Positions 38,318 through 50,146 are shown, numbered from the stretch's first letter. The stretch is 64,000 nt of DNA from Homalodisca vitripennis (GCF_021130785.1 NC_060214.1:1949001-2013000); one strand, 5' to 3'. The notes: generated by a model from the sequence alone, not told the origin. Program-made: numbers and translations.

Positions 38318-38739
38318 CATACATAAGCTTATGTAATAATTTTATATTAATTAGGAAAATGCATTTAACCTTTTTAACTGGATTCAACATGAAGACTTTA
38401 CCTGTATCAACTATATTATTTAAAGAAAAAAATCAAAATCATATAAAATATTGCAAGAATACCAATATGAGGCTATGCAAGTGTGTCGGCCTACTAAGTC
38501 ACAGACTTAACGACATTCTGCAAAATTCTATGGTTGGACATGCAACATCTTAGCGTTCTTGTCTATTTAGAAATGAAGTTTCATATTAAGTTAAAAGGTT
38601 ACATATGAAATATTTCTCAAGATACCTTGCCACATCATACATTCTTATATTTGTTCATTAAGATCAATTTTTTATCAGTGTTCAAACAATAAAGGTTCGC
38701 AGTTCAATAGGGACGGTACTACAGCTCAAGAGTGCGCTT

Positions 38740-39930
38740 GAATCAATTCTGGTGACACCATTACGTATCACGTAATATTGACTTCCAACTTTATTATTTT
38801 ATGGTTGACCTCTATGAATACAAATTTAACAAATTGAAACCTCCCATTATTGTTCTCTCTTCTCAGATTTATTATGGGAATTCTGATATTTTCTCGTTTC
38901 CACCATAACCACAATACCAACGTAAAAAGTATCCCCGACCCTCAACCTCTAAATTGATTGACTTCTATAACGCTTAGCTAATTCTACAGGTAAAAACAAA
39001 CCATAACTCATTTTTGTCTATAAAGAATGAAGTTTCATACAAAATTTCAGGTCTTCAGATGAAATCTTTCTAAAGATGTCTTTTCACGTGATAAATTCAC
39101 ATTTTTCATAAAATTAGTATAATAAATATTGTTTGAATAGTAAAAGTTTAAGAGATATAATCAAAGTAAAATGATGTATGTGTGTAGTATATGTTGACTA
39201 CATATGTAAATATATCACCTGCTAAAACCTTTAATTAGTGTACTAAATTTGCTTAAAAATTTCATTTCTCATTGCCCTAATGGTGTCCTAAAATACCAGT
39301 ATAAAAAATATTCACTAACGCTCAGCCAAATCTCGTGAAGTGACATGCACCATCATCGAACTCAGTGTCTCTCAAAAATTAAGTTTCATGCAAACTTTCA
39401 AGTCTATATGCCATCCGTCAGTTTCTGGTGACACCATTACGTAACACGTAATATTGACTTCCAACATTATTATTTTATGATTTATCTGTATGAATACAAA
39501 TTTCACAAACTGAAACCTCACATTATTGTTCTATCTTCACAGATTTATTTACAGGAGTTCTGAAATTTTCATAAAATTAGTTTAATAAATATTGTTTGAA
39601 TAATAAAAGTTTAAGAGATCTAATCAAAGTAAAATGATGTATGTGTATAGTATATGTTGACTACATATGTAAATATATCACCTGTAAAATCTCTTATCGG
39701 TATATTAAATTTGTTTAAAAATTTCATTTCTCGTTGCCCTAATGGTGTCCAAAAATACCAGTATAAAAATATTCACTAACGCTCAGCCAAAACTCGTGAA
39801 GTGACATGCACCATCATCGAAGTCAGTGTTTCTCATACCTTTATTAAGTTTCATGCAAACTTTCAAGTCTCTAAGCCGTCCGTCAGTTTGCTTTCGAGAT
39901 ATCGTGTCGGCAGACCAACATATATCAAGG
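38740..39930 (+). repeat. Tandemly duplicated interspersed repeat (~2 copies)
   Basis: TTTCTGGTGACACCATTACG at 39420 repeats the block at 38746. A second conserved block (TTTAAGAGAT(A/C)TAATCAAAGT through CATGCACCATCATCGAA) occurs in both copies, at about 39149 and 39609. The second copy lacks about 215 bp (near 38900-39100 in the first). The end TTTCATGCAAACTTTCAAGT + CT...GATATCGTGTCGGCAGAC resembles a common insect interspersed-repeat terminus. Non-coding. Confidence 0.8.
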
Positions 39931-40029
39931 CAATAAAATTAAATGTTTTTATCCACTTCTCCGCATCAATCAAATAAAACAATAATAACATTTGAATGTA
40001 ATTGCGGTAAACCGTCAGATGTTTTGAGA

Positions 40030-40465
40030 GGAAAATTTTACTTCTATGCTGTATTTTACTTCTCTACATTCCTATAAAAGATGCTAAGAGAGATTCTGGG
40101 ATAAGGTTTGGAGACAGTACTAGAGTAGACACTCACTGTCGGAACAAATCAGACAAGGTGCTCCTTGTTAATTCCTTCTGTGACAACTGGAAACGTGCCT
40201 TGACTATTTTAAAGAAACTGTTCACTGTTTTTACTCTGGGTAAATTATATAACTTACTTCTATGCTGTATTTCACTTCTCTATATTCCTATAAAGGATGC
40301 TAAGAGAGATTCTGGGATTAGGTTTGCAGGCAGTGCTAGAGTGGAAATTGACTGTGAGAACAAATCAGACAAGGTGTTCCTTGTTAATTCCTTCTGTGAC
40401 AACCGGAAACGTGCCTTGACTATCTTACAGAAACTGTTCACTGTTTTTACTCTGAGTAAATGACA
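40030..40465 (+). repeat. 217 bp tandem duplication, 2 copies
   Basis: CTTCTATGCTGTATTT starts at 40040 and again at 40257. The two units (…AAGAGAGATTCTGGGAT…AATCAGACAAGGTG…TGACTAT…CTGTTCACTGTTTTTACTCT) are highly similar. A 101-codon frame (40158-40463) spans the junction and contains parts of both copies, but it opens in mid-repeat and has no known domain. Confidence 0.85.
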
Positions 40466-41239
40466 TAATTTATTAGTTTACAAAGCTGTACAGAATAAAA
40501 CATTTAAAGTCCAATTTTTTAATGGAATATTACATTATTACTGTTGAGTTTCTTATAAAAACTAATTACCGGTTATACAGAGGTTATATCTTCGTCATCA
40601 GATTTCCTAATCTTGGACATTAAACATGCATCAAATTATTTACTACAGAACAGAGACAATTTTACGTTTTTTATTATTTCTAACATAATAGGTAGGTACT
40701 TGATTCGACAACTGCTTCCATACTATAATAATATTTCATTTAATGTGCATAAAAATAAAGTACTTTTTATCTAATGCATAACCAGTAATCACATTTTCTA
40801 ATCTAGATGATTACTTAAGTTTAGCAATATGTTTCCCAATATTATTTTATATGTTTTAATTATCTTTCACTTTTTTTGCGTGGGTATATGATCATTTTTG
40901 AACACCTAAAAACCAATTTTGTGTGTTACTTCCGCTCAATCTTATTTATTACTCTATTTTTTAGACTTAAAATGTAAAATGTCTCGCTATAGATCCGTTC
41001 TTGGAGATAGCTATGATGGCACCAATAAATAGTGCTCAGTGCCAAACAAAGGCACTCTTCTGTCTACTTATAATTCGTTGGTAAGAAAATACCTGTGCCT
41101 GAACTAACTGAGACCTACATACATGTATTTGTGTTACCCTTTTATATTACAACTAATATAAACTGTAATCGTACCTCTCAAGATAGTAAATTCAGGTATG
41201 GTGTTGCAAGCTATAGAGAGTAATAATTTTTTTTAACTT
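40466..41239. other. A+T-rich DNA 5' of the gypsy relic
   Basis: No coding motif is recognised. Part may be decayed pol sequence belonging to the integrase relic downstream. Confidence 0.3.
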
Positions 41240-41247
41240 TAATTTGC

Positions 41248-41842
41248 CGGAAGTTATTGTTAAGCGACAACGCTACTTACTTCACCAGCGAGGAAATAAG
41301 GACAAATCTTTTCAAATGGGGTGTGAAATTGATCACTACAATCCCGTACAAGCCCCAGGGTAACAAATCTGAAAGATATTTATGAATTTTGAAATGCTTG
41401 TATAGTAATTGAAAAAAGAACTGGGACGCTGGTTTAAGTAAAATTCAACAAGCAGTTAACTCGTGTGTGAATGACAGTACCGGTTGTAGCGCGTATTCTT
41501 TGATGTTTAATTTTAAACCCAACAATGAGTTGAATCTAACTCTTGAAATCAGTTTTTGGAAATTTAGTGCCAAAGGAAAAATGTAAAAAATATGCCGAGG
41601 CGTTGGAAAATGTAAATGAACAGAAATTCGAAGTTAAGGTCCTATAATAGAAACCACCGAAAGTTTAAAATTAATGATGAAATGTTTTGTAAAATACCTG
41701 GACACAGAAATAAATTGGATAGTAAATTTGACGGACCATACAGGATTGTGATTATTATCTCAGAGAACAGTTATATAATCCAGCACAACAAGGACTTAAA
41801 CATTTTGAAAAGAGTGCATCTACAAGATTTGAGACCCGCTTA
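41248..41842 (+). pseudogene. Ty3/gypsy-type LTR retrotransposon integrase relic
   Basis: From 41248 a frame reads LLLSDNATYFTSEEIRTN...PYKPQGNKSERYL. This has the second catalytic aspartate (SDN) and the catalytic glutamate (SER) separated by 35 residues, the D-35-E spacing of retroviral-type integrases. After stops and a shift it continues with a segment like NWDAGLSKIQQAVNSC (the usual W---L--iq-a-Ns block). It ends in a 75-codon frame (41616-41843) with KLDSKFDGPYRIV and VHLQDLRP, the GPY/F module. Gag, protease, RT and the first catalytic aspartate are not seen. Several stops make it non-functional. Confidence 0.8.
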
Positions 41843-41961
41843 AGTGATAACTAATTCAAGAATAATCGGAAATTTTTTTTCTTTCAGAAAAAAACCCCAT
41901 AGTAAAATGTCATAATTGAGTAACTATAGGCTAAGTCAAGGTTTTGTATTTTCTTTCAGAA

Positions 41962-42778
41962 ATTAAAAGAAAAAGGGGATTTTGTATGATATATAAATAA
42001 ATATTACATGAAGAGGAGAATTACATGGCCTCAGGACTTTAAAAATTTAGTTATTTCCAAGTGGTATTTGATTTTTATTTTAAAACTTTATTATTTTATT
42101 TTATAAGAGAGCTCTGATTTTTAGTTTGATATATTTTATTAATAGTTTTATTTCTTGCCAACGGAACTTTTAAATTTACTAAACGGTTTGTCAATTCTTT
42201 GTGGAAAATAAAGTGATGAAAATTCTGAAACGTTGAACGTATTAATTTGCCAGTTTAAAATAAATCCATTGTTTTTATTTAGAACAGTGAATTTTATTTT
42301 AGGCAAGCCAGATAATATATAATATTTAACCAATTTAGTAATAAATTTTACTGAATATTCACTAGGAGGTAACTAATCAAAAAATGTTTTGTATCGTCTT
42401 GGATGTCTCGTTGATAATTTAAATATTAATACTCTGGAATATTAATATCTACAATCCAAGTCGTTATGCTTGCCAAAGGACCTTTTTAATATTACTAAAC
42501 GGTTTGTCAGTTCTTTGTGGAAAATTTAGATATGAAATTCAGAAGTATTGAACTATTTGATTTGCCATTTTAAATAAATCCATTATTTTTATTTAGAACT
42601 GTGATTTTTATTTTAGAGATAAATATTTAATAGTCAAAAATTTAGTAATAAATTCTACTGAATATTCACTTGGAGCTTATTAATCAAAATAATTTTATAT
42701 CGCCTTGGATTTCTGATTCATAATTTTATTCATAATATTCTGGAATATTAATATCTATAATCCAAGTCGTTATATTAC
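41962..42778 (+). repeat. Possible 3' LTR region with ~315 bp internal tandem duplication
   Basis: After the integrase relic comes a purine tract ending AAAAGGGGA at about 41978. It is followed by TGTATGATAT at about 41984, a plausible polypurine tract and LTR start. Then 42152-42469 is duplicated as 42470-42778: both copies have TTACTAAACGGTTTGTCA, TTTTTATTTAGAAC, CTGAATATTCACT and AATCCAAGTCGTTAT. LTR identity is inference, as no second LTR was found; the duplication is directly visible. Confidence 0.6.
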
Positions 42779-42943
42779 GAAATACTGATGTTCAAATATT
42801 AAAGTATAAATTTTATAACGGCTTAAGGATTCAGGCGAGAAAATTCTGATCATCCAGACTCAGGTTCTAAATAGATCCAACCACTCCGAATGTGTAATTA
42901 TTCCGATGGTCCTGGAGACACCCAATCAGATTTTCACAAAATA

Positions 42944-43335
42944 TATTGTAGACGCCACAGGATCTCAAAGCCTGGAGGCTAGCCAGGTCGTGATGGAGCA
43001 AGAATCTGCGGCGACTAGAGGGTAATGTAAATCCCTTGGACCTCTAGTAAGTGAAGATTCCTGTAAACACACTACCGGATTGTCTAAAATATTGTAGACG
43101 CCACAGGATCTCAAACCCTGGAGGCTAGCCAGGTCGTGATGGAGCAAGAATCTGCGGCGACTAGAGGGTAATGTAAATCCCTTGGACCTCTAGTAAGTGA
43201 AGATTCCTGTAAACACACTACCGGATTGTCTAAAATATTGTAGACGCCACAGGATCTCAAAACCTGGAGGCTTTCCAGGTGGTGATGGAGCAAGAATCTG
43301 CGGCGACTATAGGGCAATGTAAACCTATTAGACAT
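42944..43335 (+). repeat. 146 bp tandem array, ~2.7 copies
   Basis: TATTGTAGACGCCACAGGAT begins units at about 42945, 43091 and 43237, with exact 146 bp spacing. Units contain GGAGCAAGAATCTGCGGCGA and GTAAACACACTACCGGATTG. The third unit is truncated and more diverged. G+C content is well above the flanks. Minus-strand frames across it are by-products. Confidence 0.93.
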
Positions 43336-44159
43336 CTAGTGATTGGAGACTTGGAAGAGGACATGTAAAACTAGATATAATTTCCATATAATTTCCAGAG
43401 GCCGTTCTCAAATAACTAAATATCTTCAATTACCAGGTGCTCGGACATAAGGTCATTACTGAAGACTTGTTTATAACCTTAAATACTTGAATAACTGTGT
43501 TGTCTTTGTTTACGTATGAACCTCTTTCTATTATTGTAAATGAAGTGCGAGACTAAACTTAATTAAGTTACTGTTCTTAAAGATTTGAGTTAGATTAGTT
43601 GACAAGTTCTAACAAGCTTTGTTTTTAAAACATACATTAAGAGTAAGGAAAGATATTGTAATACAATATATTTACAATACACATAATACAATATAGTTAC
43701 ATATATACAATAAGTATTTGTGTTGTTAAAAGTTACGGAACTATTCTTTGAAATGAGGAACGAATTGTTTGTGTTGTAATTAGGCTACGTCTTTGCAATG
43801 ACAAAAAACAAAAAAGAGTTAGTGAAATGGTGATTAAAACCTTAGCTGTATTTCTATTTTGACAGTTTCAAAACATACACGTCGTTAACTCCAGTAAAGG
43901 AACGGCTTGGAAAACTTGTTACTTAAAAACTTTTCGTGCTCCTTAAAACAACTTGGATGTTTCACTCTCACATTTGCTTATTAAAGAAGTAAATATGTGT
44001 TAGCGTCATATGCAATATGATCTATATGTTTAGTATCACTCAAAAGTCGTTATACTCTATATGTTACTCTTGTAAATTTTAATTATATCCTACAAGAAGG
44101 CATTGCCCCACGGTCTCTCAAAACGTTTGTGTTAAATTTATGTATACACATGGTATTTG
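43336..44159. other. Gene-free A+T-rich DNA
   Basis: Nothing is recognised apart from A+T-rich microsatellite-like sequence (43650-43710). Confidence 0.4.
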
Positions 44160-44338
44160 TTACTCGAAATATACCTGTTACTCGCACATACGTGGAAATC
44201 GACATGCGTGTTACACGAACATACGTGGAACTCGACATACGTGTTACTCGGACATACGTGGAACTTGATATGTGTTACACGAACATACGTGGAACTCGAT
44301 ATACGTGTTACTCAGAAATGCGTGGAACTCGATATATT
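44160..44338 (+). repeat. 33 bp minisatellite, left part (split by LINE)
   Basis: About five units of GTTACACGAACATACGTGGA + ACTCGATATACGT. The last 70 bp (44269-44338) is repeated exactly at 48345-48414 on the other side of the LINE. The unit is 11 codons, so several frames stay open; I do not consider them genes. Confidence 0.92.
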
Positions 44339-44774
44339 CGTCAAGGTCATCTCGAGTGAGGAGGACTTACAACGGTATCTGTAATTATGTACATAGTCTC
44401 ATTTAGTATTAATTTTTACACAAGTGTAAACCTTTCCAGTATTTTGATTTGTATTCCAAGGGTTATTTTTATTGTATTGCTACAAAATAATATTATTTTA
44501 TAATTTCTTTATAAACTAATTATGGAACTGTCAAGCGCTTTAATGCAATAACAACTTTAAGTTAGAGTTATAAATATAAACAAAATGAATATTTTGAGTT
44601 TATGGAAAGGGCGCATCTGTTATTTTTGTATTATTATATTGAATTTTGATTTAATATTCTTTGATCTGGTTTTGAACCTTGATGGACTCTTGTATATATT
44701 ACATTGTAGTATATTGTATTTTTGATGGATTTTTATTTGTTTAATGAAAATGAGTTTATAACAAAAACAATTTA

Positions 44775-45689
44775 ATGACTAAAGAGTGGAAGAATTTAGA
44801 GGTATTACACCAAAATATTCGCAGTATGAGGAGTAATTTTGATAGCTTCTTGGCTGAAATGGATGGTAGAGGTTTGCATTCCGAAATAATAGTATTGTCA
44901 GAAATTTGGATTGACGAAAATGAAATAAATTTTTACAATATTCGTAATTACACAAGTTACATAAAACCTAACGGAGATCATAGAGCTGGAGGTATTGCAA
45001 TATTTATTAAGTCGGGTATTGAAGTCAATAGTTTTGATATTGTTAATATAATGTCAGCTGATATGCTAAAATTAGAATTTAGATTTAACTCTCAATATTT
45101 CTGTTTAATTGCAATTTATAGACTGCACAGTTTTAGTAAGAAATTATTTTTGAACGAAATTAACACATATTTTGTGGACAACCATAACTTCAATAATAAG
45201 AGGAATGTTTTTTTTATTGGTGACGTAAATCTTAATTTACTTATTAATGACAGAACTGTTGATAAATACAATACTTTTCTTTCCTCAAATGGATTCGAAT
45301 GTTTAATAAAAGAACCAACTAGAATTACAGCTGAATCGATTTCCTGCATTGATCACGTTTTTACAAAGATAACAAACAAATATATGACGGAGGCGGAAGT
45401 GATGGTTGTTGACACAAACATAACGGACCACCGGATGGTTGTCTTGAGTGTACGAGTGTGCGCTAACCGGACGGGCAGACAGATAGACACGTCACCTGCG
45501 AGCTCTGGCCCTTCTTATCGTATTGATTATGTCAAACTGAAAACAACTCTAGATAGCGTAGATTGGAAAGATGTCTACAGTGACACAAACCCGTCCTCTG
45601 CATTTTATACTTTTCACAGTAAGCTTCTGTCAATCATTTCTGAATGTAAAGTTGAAAAACGCAATATCGTATTGATTATGTCAAACTGA
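44775..45689 (+). pseudogene. LINE ORF2 part 1: APE-type endonuclease (interrupted)
   Basis: 304 codons from ATG (an in-frame stop lies upstream at 44751) to a stop caused by a 149 bp tandem duplication. Apurinic-type endonuclease motifs are intact: HQN (residues 12-14), catalytic Glu43 in LSEIWI, GDVN (149-152), PTR (181-183), IDH (192-194) and TDH (217-219). The last ~50 codons are the linker towards the RT. The family nicks target DNA for target-primed reverse transcription. The duplication shifts the frame, so the endonuclease is no longer fused to the RT. Apart from that single event I see no stop or frameshift. Confidence 0.9.
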
Positions 45690-45814
45690 AAACAACTCTA
45701 AATAGCGTAGATTGGAAAGATGTTTACAGTGACACAAACCCGTCCTCTGCATTTTATACTTTTCACAGTAAGCTTCTGTCAATCATTTCTGAATGTAAAG
45801 TTGAAAAACGCAAT
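45517..45814 (+). repeat. 149 bp tandem duplication breaking LINE ORF2
   Basis: ATCGTATTGATTATGTCAAA begins at 45517 and again at 45666. The copies run to the shared end AAAAACGCAAT at about 45665 and 45814. They differ at two positions that I can see (AGATAG/AAATAG and GTCTAC/GTTTAC). Since 149 leaves remainder 2 on division by three, the second copy throws the downstream frame out. The frames on the two sides (44775 and 45848) differ by exactly that amount. Confidence 0.95.
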
Positions 45815-45847
45815 GCTAGGGAAAGCTTAGTTAAAATTAAACCGTGG

Positions 45848-47854
45848 ATGAATAATTATATATGTGCGAAAATAAAATTTAAAAACAAGCTTTTTGAGAA
45901 AGTTAAAAATCACCCGAACAATGATAAATTAATTAATTATTTTAAAAAATATAGGAATAAACTTCAGATTGAAATAAAAAATTTAAAAAATTCATACTAT
46001 GAGAATGCTTTTAAAATCTGTAACGGTGACTCAAAAAGAACCTGGCAAGTATTAAATGAAGTGACAGGTCAAAAAGTAAAAAATAAATCAATAAAGAGTC
46101 TGAACATAAACGGTAATGAAGTTAAGGATACTAAAACTATTTGTAATGAGTTTAATAATTTTTTCTTATCTATTGTGAATACATTGGATATAACGAAGAC
46201 AAAACCTAGTAATCTGAATTCATGTTATTTTAAGAATTGCTTTAAGATAAAACACTCAGTTAACTCCATGTTTGTTGATCCAGTACTTGCTGAAGATTTG
46301 ATTAGAGTAATTAATTCACTAAAGAGTGGAACTTCACCTGGGATTGATAATATTAGTTCTGGTATGCTAAAACAAATTTATCCTAAGATCTCAGATGTTT
46401 TGTTGTATTTAGTTAATTTAAGTTTTGAAAAGGGAATTTTTCCGGATATGTTAAAGACTGCAGTGGTGATACCCTTGCATAAAAATAACTCTGTTAAAGA
46501 TTGCAATAACTATAGACCGATATCTCTTCTTTCTATTTTCGCAAAAATATTAGAAAAATTAATGAAAAAGAAACTAGTCACATTTCTTGAAAGAAACAAG
46601 TTTTTTAGTGAAAATCAGTTTGGATTTAGGGAAGGGTTGAGTACAGAGGTAGCATTAAAACGTTTCATGGATTTAGTTTATGAGTCCTTAAATTCCGGAA
46701 AAAAAGTTAGTGGAATTTTCTTAGATATAAAAAAGGCATTTGACACAGTAGATCACAAAATTCTTTTGGAAAAGTTATATATGAGCGGGGTTAGAGGAAA
46801 TGCTTATTCCTGGTTTGGAAGTTATTTATCAAAAAGGAGTCAATGTGTGAAAATTAACAACGTTTTTAGTGAAATTGGTTACATCAGTAGTGGAGTACCC
46901 CAAGGGTCAGTTTTGGGAGCAATTCTTTTTTTAATTTACATTAATGATCTTTGTAATGCAAAATTAAATGGAAAATTAACATCTTTTGCGGACGACACAG
47001 CTTTGTGTTACGTAAAAAATAGTTGGACTGAAATAGAGCATGCCATGAATTCTGACTTGAACGCTATTCAATGGTGGTTTACAAGCAATTGTATGCTTTT
47101 AAGTCCGGAAAAAACAAAATACATAAATTTCAATTTAAGAAGTGAGCAAGAATTTGATAATGAAATTATATATAAATGTATGGACTGTTTGCTTAAAAAT
47201 ACCCATTGCAATAATAGATGTGCAATTGTGTCACAGACTTATAGTTTGAAATATTTGGGAGTAATTTTAGACAGGGAGGTAAACTGGAAGAAACACATTG
47301 AAAGTTTAAAGAAAAAGTTATACAATACGCTAAGATGTTTCTATTTTTTGAAAAACATGTGCACGGAAGATGTCTTAAGAATGTTGTATTTTTCATTAGT
47401 AAACAGTAGACTGGAATATGGTATTTCCTGTTGGGGTGGGACTTTTGACAACAGTTTGAAACCACTTTTTACACAGCAAAAGAAAATTATTAAATTAATT
47501 AAACGAAAAAGTAAATTTGAACCATCTTGGCCTTTATTTGTAGATTTAAGAATTCTCCCTTTAAAATATATGTTTGTATATAAAGTATTAAAAATTTTTT
47601 TCGTGAAAAGTGGGAATTTGAATGAATTAAATAATTGTTACAAAGATAAATTGAGGTATAAAGAACGTTTGGAAGTACCCAAGCCAAATTTGACACTTTT
47701 TACAAAAAGTTATTGTTTTATGGGTCCTAGAATTTTCAATATTATTCCGAAAAGCATTGCAAATTGTACAAATGCTAAGTTGTTTGCAAAAAAATTGAAG
47801 TTTTGGCTTTTAAAAAAAGATAATATTGATCACCTTATTAATATACAAGTTTAA
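45848..47854 (+). pseudogene. LINE ORF2 part 2: reverse transcriptase and C-terminal domain
   Basis: 668 codons in the frame displaced by the duplication. The first ATG is arbitrary, since the same frame is open back through the second duplicate. RT blocks in order: VVIPLHKN...YRPISLLS (about residues 206-228), NQFGFREGLST (256-266), FLDIKKAFDTVDHKIL with catalytic Asp293, GVPQGSVLG (349-357), FADD with catalytic Asp382-383, a LLSPEKTKYINF block and YLGVILDREVNWKKHI. It ends with the C-terminal domain (LEYGISCWGG and a later MGPRIFNIIPKSI block). All key catalytic residues are present and there are no internal stops, so the copy is young or recently disabled. The polymerase would copy the element RNA at a nicked target site. 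Confidence 0.92.
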
Positions 47855-48013
47855 TTTGTTTAAATCTATATCGTAAAGAAACAAACATTATTCTAAGCGG
47901 CTAGGTTTGATGATGTTATATTGCCACAATTGCATTTATTTAGTGGGACTTTATGTAGTTAAATAAAATATAAAAATCTTTGTAGCGCAAATTGTTTAAT
48001 CTTGGAGAAGGAA

Positions 48014-48039
48014 CCTCTACACAGGCTTTGCCTTAGAGG
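48014..48039 (+). other. Two-stem hairpin in LINE 3' UTR
   Basis: CCTCT-ACAC-AGGC-TTT-GCCT-T-AGAGG: outer stem CCTCT/AGAGG, inner stem AGGC/GCCT, with a 5' bulge and a short T bulge on the 3' side. The layout recurs, with different paired bases, in LINE 3' ends at 51024-51056 and 51780-51809. Probably the RNA structure that the RT recognises, as known for the stem-loop of L2-like LINEs such as eel UnaL2; inferred here. Confidence 0.7.
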
Positions 48040-48344
48040 CCCTATGTTTTTTGAAAGTAAATATATATTGGATATATACTAGAATATGTGTGCTGCATTT
48101 AAACTTATATTTTTATTTATTATATATATTATATATAGTATTTCTATTCTTTTAATAATTATGATAATTTGTGATATTGTACAGTTTAATCGCAGTCATT
48201 AATTTAAGACTATATGTGAATTAATATTATTACCATCTTTTTTGATAATTTTTGCACCAGATTATTTTAGTTGTGATGGATTGTAATTACTTTCGAAAAA
48301 TAAATATATTCTATTCTATTCTATTCTATTCTATTCTATTCTAT

Positions 48345-48760
48345 TATGTGTTACACGAACATACGTGGAACTCGATATACGTGTTACTCAGAAATGCGTG
48401 GAACTCGATATATTATGTGTTACACGAACATACGTGGAACTCGATATATGTGTTACACGAACATACGTGGGACTCGATATATGTGTTACTCGGACATACG
48501 TGGACCTTGATATATGTGTTACACGAACATACGAGGAACTCGATATATGTGTTACACGAACATACGTGGGACTCGATATATGTGTTACTCGGACATACGT
48601 GGACCTTGATATATGTGTTACACGAACATACGTGGAACTCGACATACGTGTTACTCGGACATACGTGGGACTCGATATAGGTGTTAGACGAACATACGCG
48701 GAACTCTATATATGTGTTACACGAACATACGTGGAACTCGATATACGTGTTACTCAGATA
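48345..48760 (+). repeat. 33 bp minisatellite, right part
   Basis: About 12 units of the 33 bp repeat continue after the LINE tail. Three consecutive unit variants (coding-like VELDI, VGLDI, VDLDI) repeat as a 99 bp block, a visible higher-order repeat. The first 70 bp duplicates 44269-44338 exactly. Confidence 0.92.
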
Positions 48761-48766
48761 AATTGA

Positions 48767-50146
48767 TATTATTCAGTCACTGACCAATATTATATTACCT
48801 AATAGGTTATAACATTCACTAGCCAACTTAATATCCCCTTATACTTTTATAATAGTATATACTCGTCTGCCCAAAAATAATTTGTGTTAACACGTAAGAT
48901 TGTATTTATTGTCTTTGAGATCTTAATTTTTCAAAAAATGCTTGATCACTTGTCCATTTAAAAATACATGACATGGGAATGAAGTCTTAAGGCAGAACGC
49001 TACACTTATTAACGACCCGACAAGTTTCTTGAAATCCTGTCGCAACTTCACTTCACTTCACTTGAGGCCCACACGCTCCAGCACCACAAAATGGAAATAT
49101 ATTTGAGAACGAGTACAGTTAAGAGAGGTTTAAGCCACATATTCCCGGCCCAAAACGAGCAACGACTCGAGTTCAACAACTCCCTGATGGCGCGCGGGGG
49201 AGCGACGTGATGTCATCACATTCTAGAGAAGTAAGTCAAATACGATGAACAATTAAAAGAGCAGTCACCTGATTTTACGTCTATCTGGCCATGTCTGAGT
49301 CATCGTCTACGTCTATCTAACCAATCCTTTGAGTATTATAGAGGAGAATTCCAATATGAATAACATTATACCCTAAGTAATGAATATGTTATAAACAATT
49401 AATTATTGGCCTAAGTAGGCCGTCACAGTTACAGATGACTTTAGTCATAGATTTGTTGCAATAACACTTAAATTCTGTTTAAATCCAAAACGCGTACTCT
49501 TGCTACCACATTATTCTGCACAGTATTGATATAATACAATTGAGTGACTTCCACTCAAGATTGGAAGACTAAAGACGAACTAGTAATATTTGAAAGGAAT
49601 GAAATAAACCATTACAAAGTAACATTCCAAAAGTGGTGTAACTATTTTGGCTTAATTAATATATAAGGCTGACTGAAACAAGAGAGCGAAATTATGTTCT
49701 GCGTGCATCAGCCCACCGTAAAATTTTTTCGATGTGAAAATCATCAGCTAAATTTTATCGAAGTCAATGACCCTTGGAGCTGTCTGTCCGCATAATATCT
49801 TGAAAATTAACTGACCTGAAACAACTTACTGAACAAAAGTGTGAATGAAACATGGGGCTAGATATTTCAAGAAAGTGTTCTAAAATTAACAGGGGATTAA
49901 TAAAAAGTAATAAACCTAATCTGCACACTTTCAATTTCACATGAAAGTTAATTTTTGAATAGGCAATAATGAACTCTATAATGGCGCATATCCAACGACA
50001 GAGTATCGCTAGTACTAACACAGTTTTTATTTCATGTATATAAAGCTCATTTCATTCTCTAAATAGCCTACGGACAGGTAGACAGCCACATAATTATAGA
50101 AAAATACATTTGTATATCCCCCGGCATACGAAGTAAAAAATATTGT
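48767..50146. other. Gene-free DNA
   Basis: A somewhat G+C-richer patch at 49020-49220 has no open frame or known motif. The minus frame at 49764-50021 shows no family features. Confidence 0.35.

Larger units (their letters stand above)
44339..48344 (+). mobile_element. ~4.0 kb non-LTR retrotransposon (LINE) with 70 bp target duplication
   Basis: In order: ~436 bp 5' region with no recognisable ORF1, endonuclease and RT coding region (44775-47854), 3' UTR with a two-stem hairpin (48014-48039), and a (CTATT)7 tail (48311-48345). The element lies inside a 33 bp minisatellite. 44269-44338 and 48345-48414 are identical over 70 bp, which I read as an unusually long target-site duplication. ORF1 (gag-like) is missing, so the copy is either 5'-truncated or of a family without it; a short open run ending near 44384 could be the tail of ORF1. 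The clade is jockey/CR1/L2-like and not resolved further. The short-repeat tail argues against canonical jockey, which ends in poly(A). Confidence 0.9.

Noticed and set aside
40158..40463. 101-codon frame with internal repeat
   Set aside because: The repetition is the 217 bp DNA duplication itself, and the frame begins and ends inside the repeat.
43111..43335. Minus-strand frames of 60-74 codons
   Set aside because: They repeat with the 146 bp tandem units and have no independent support.
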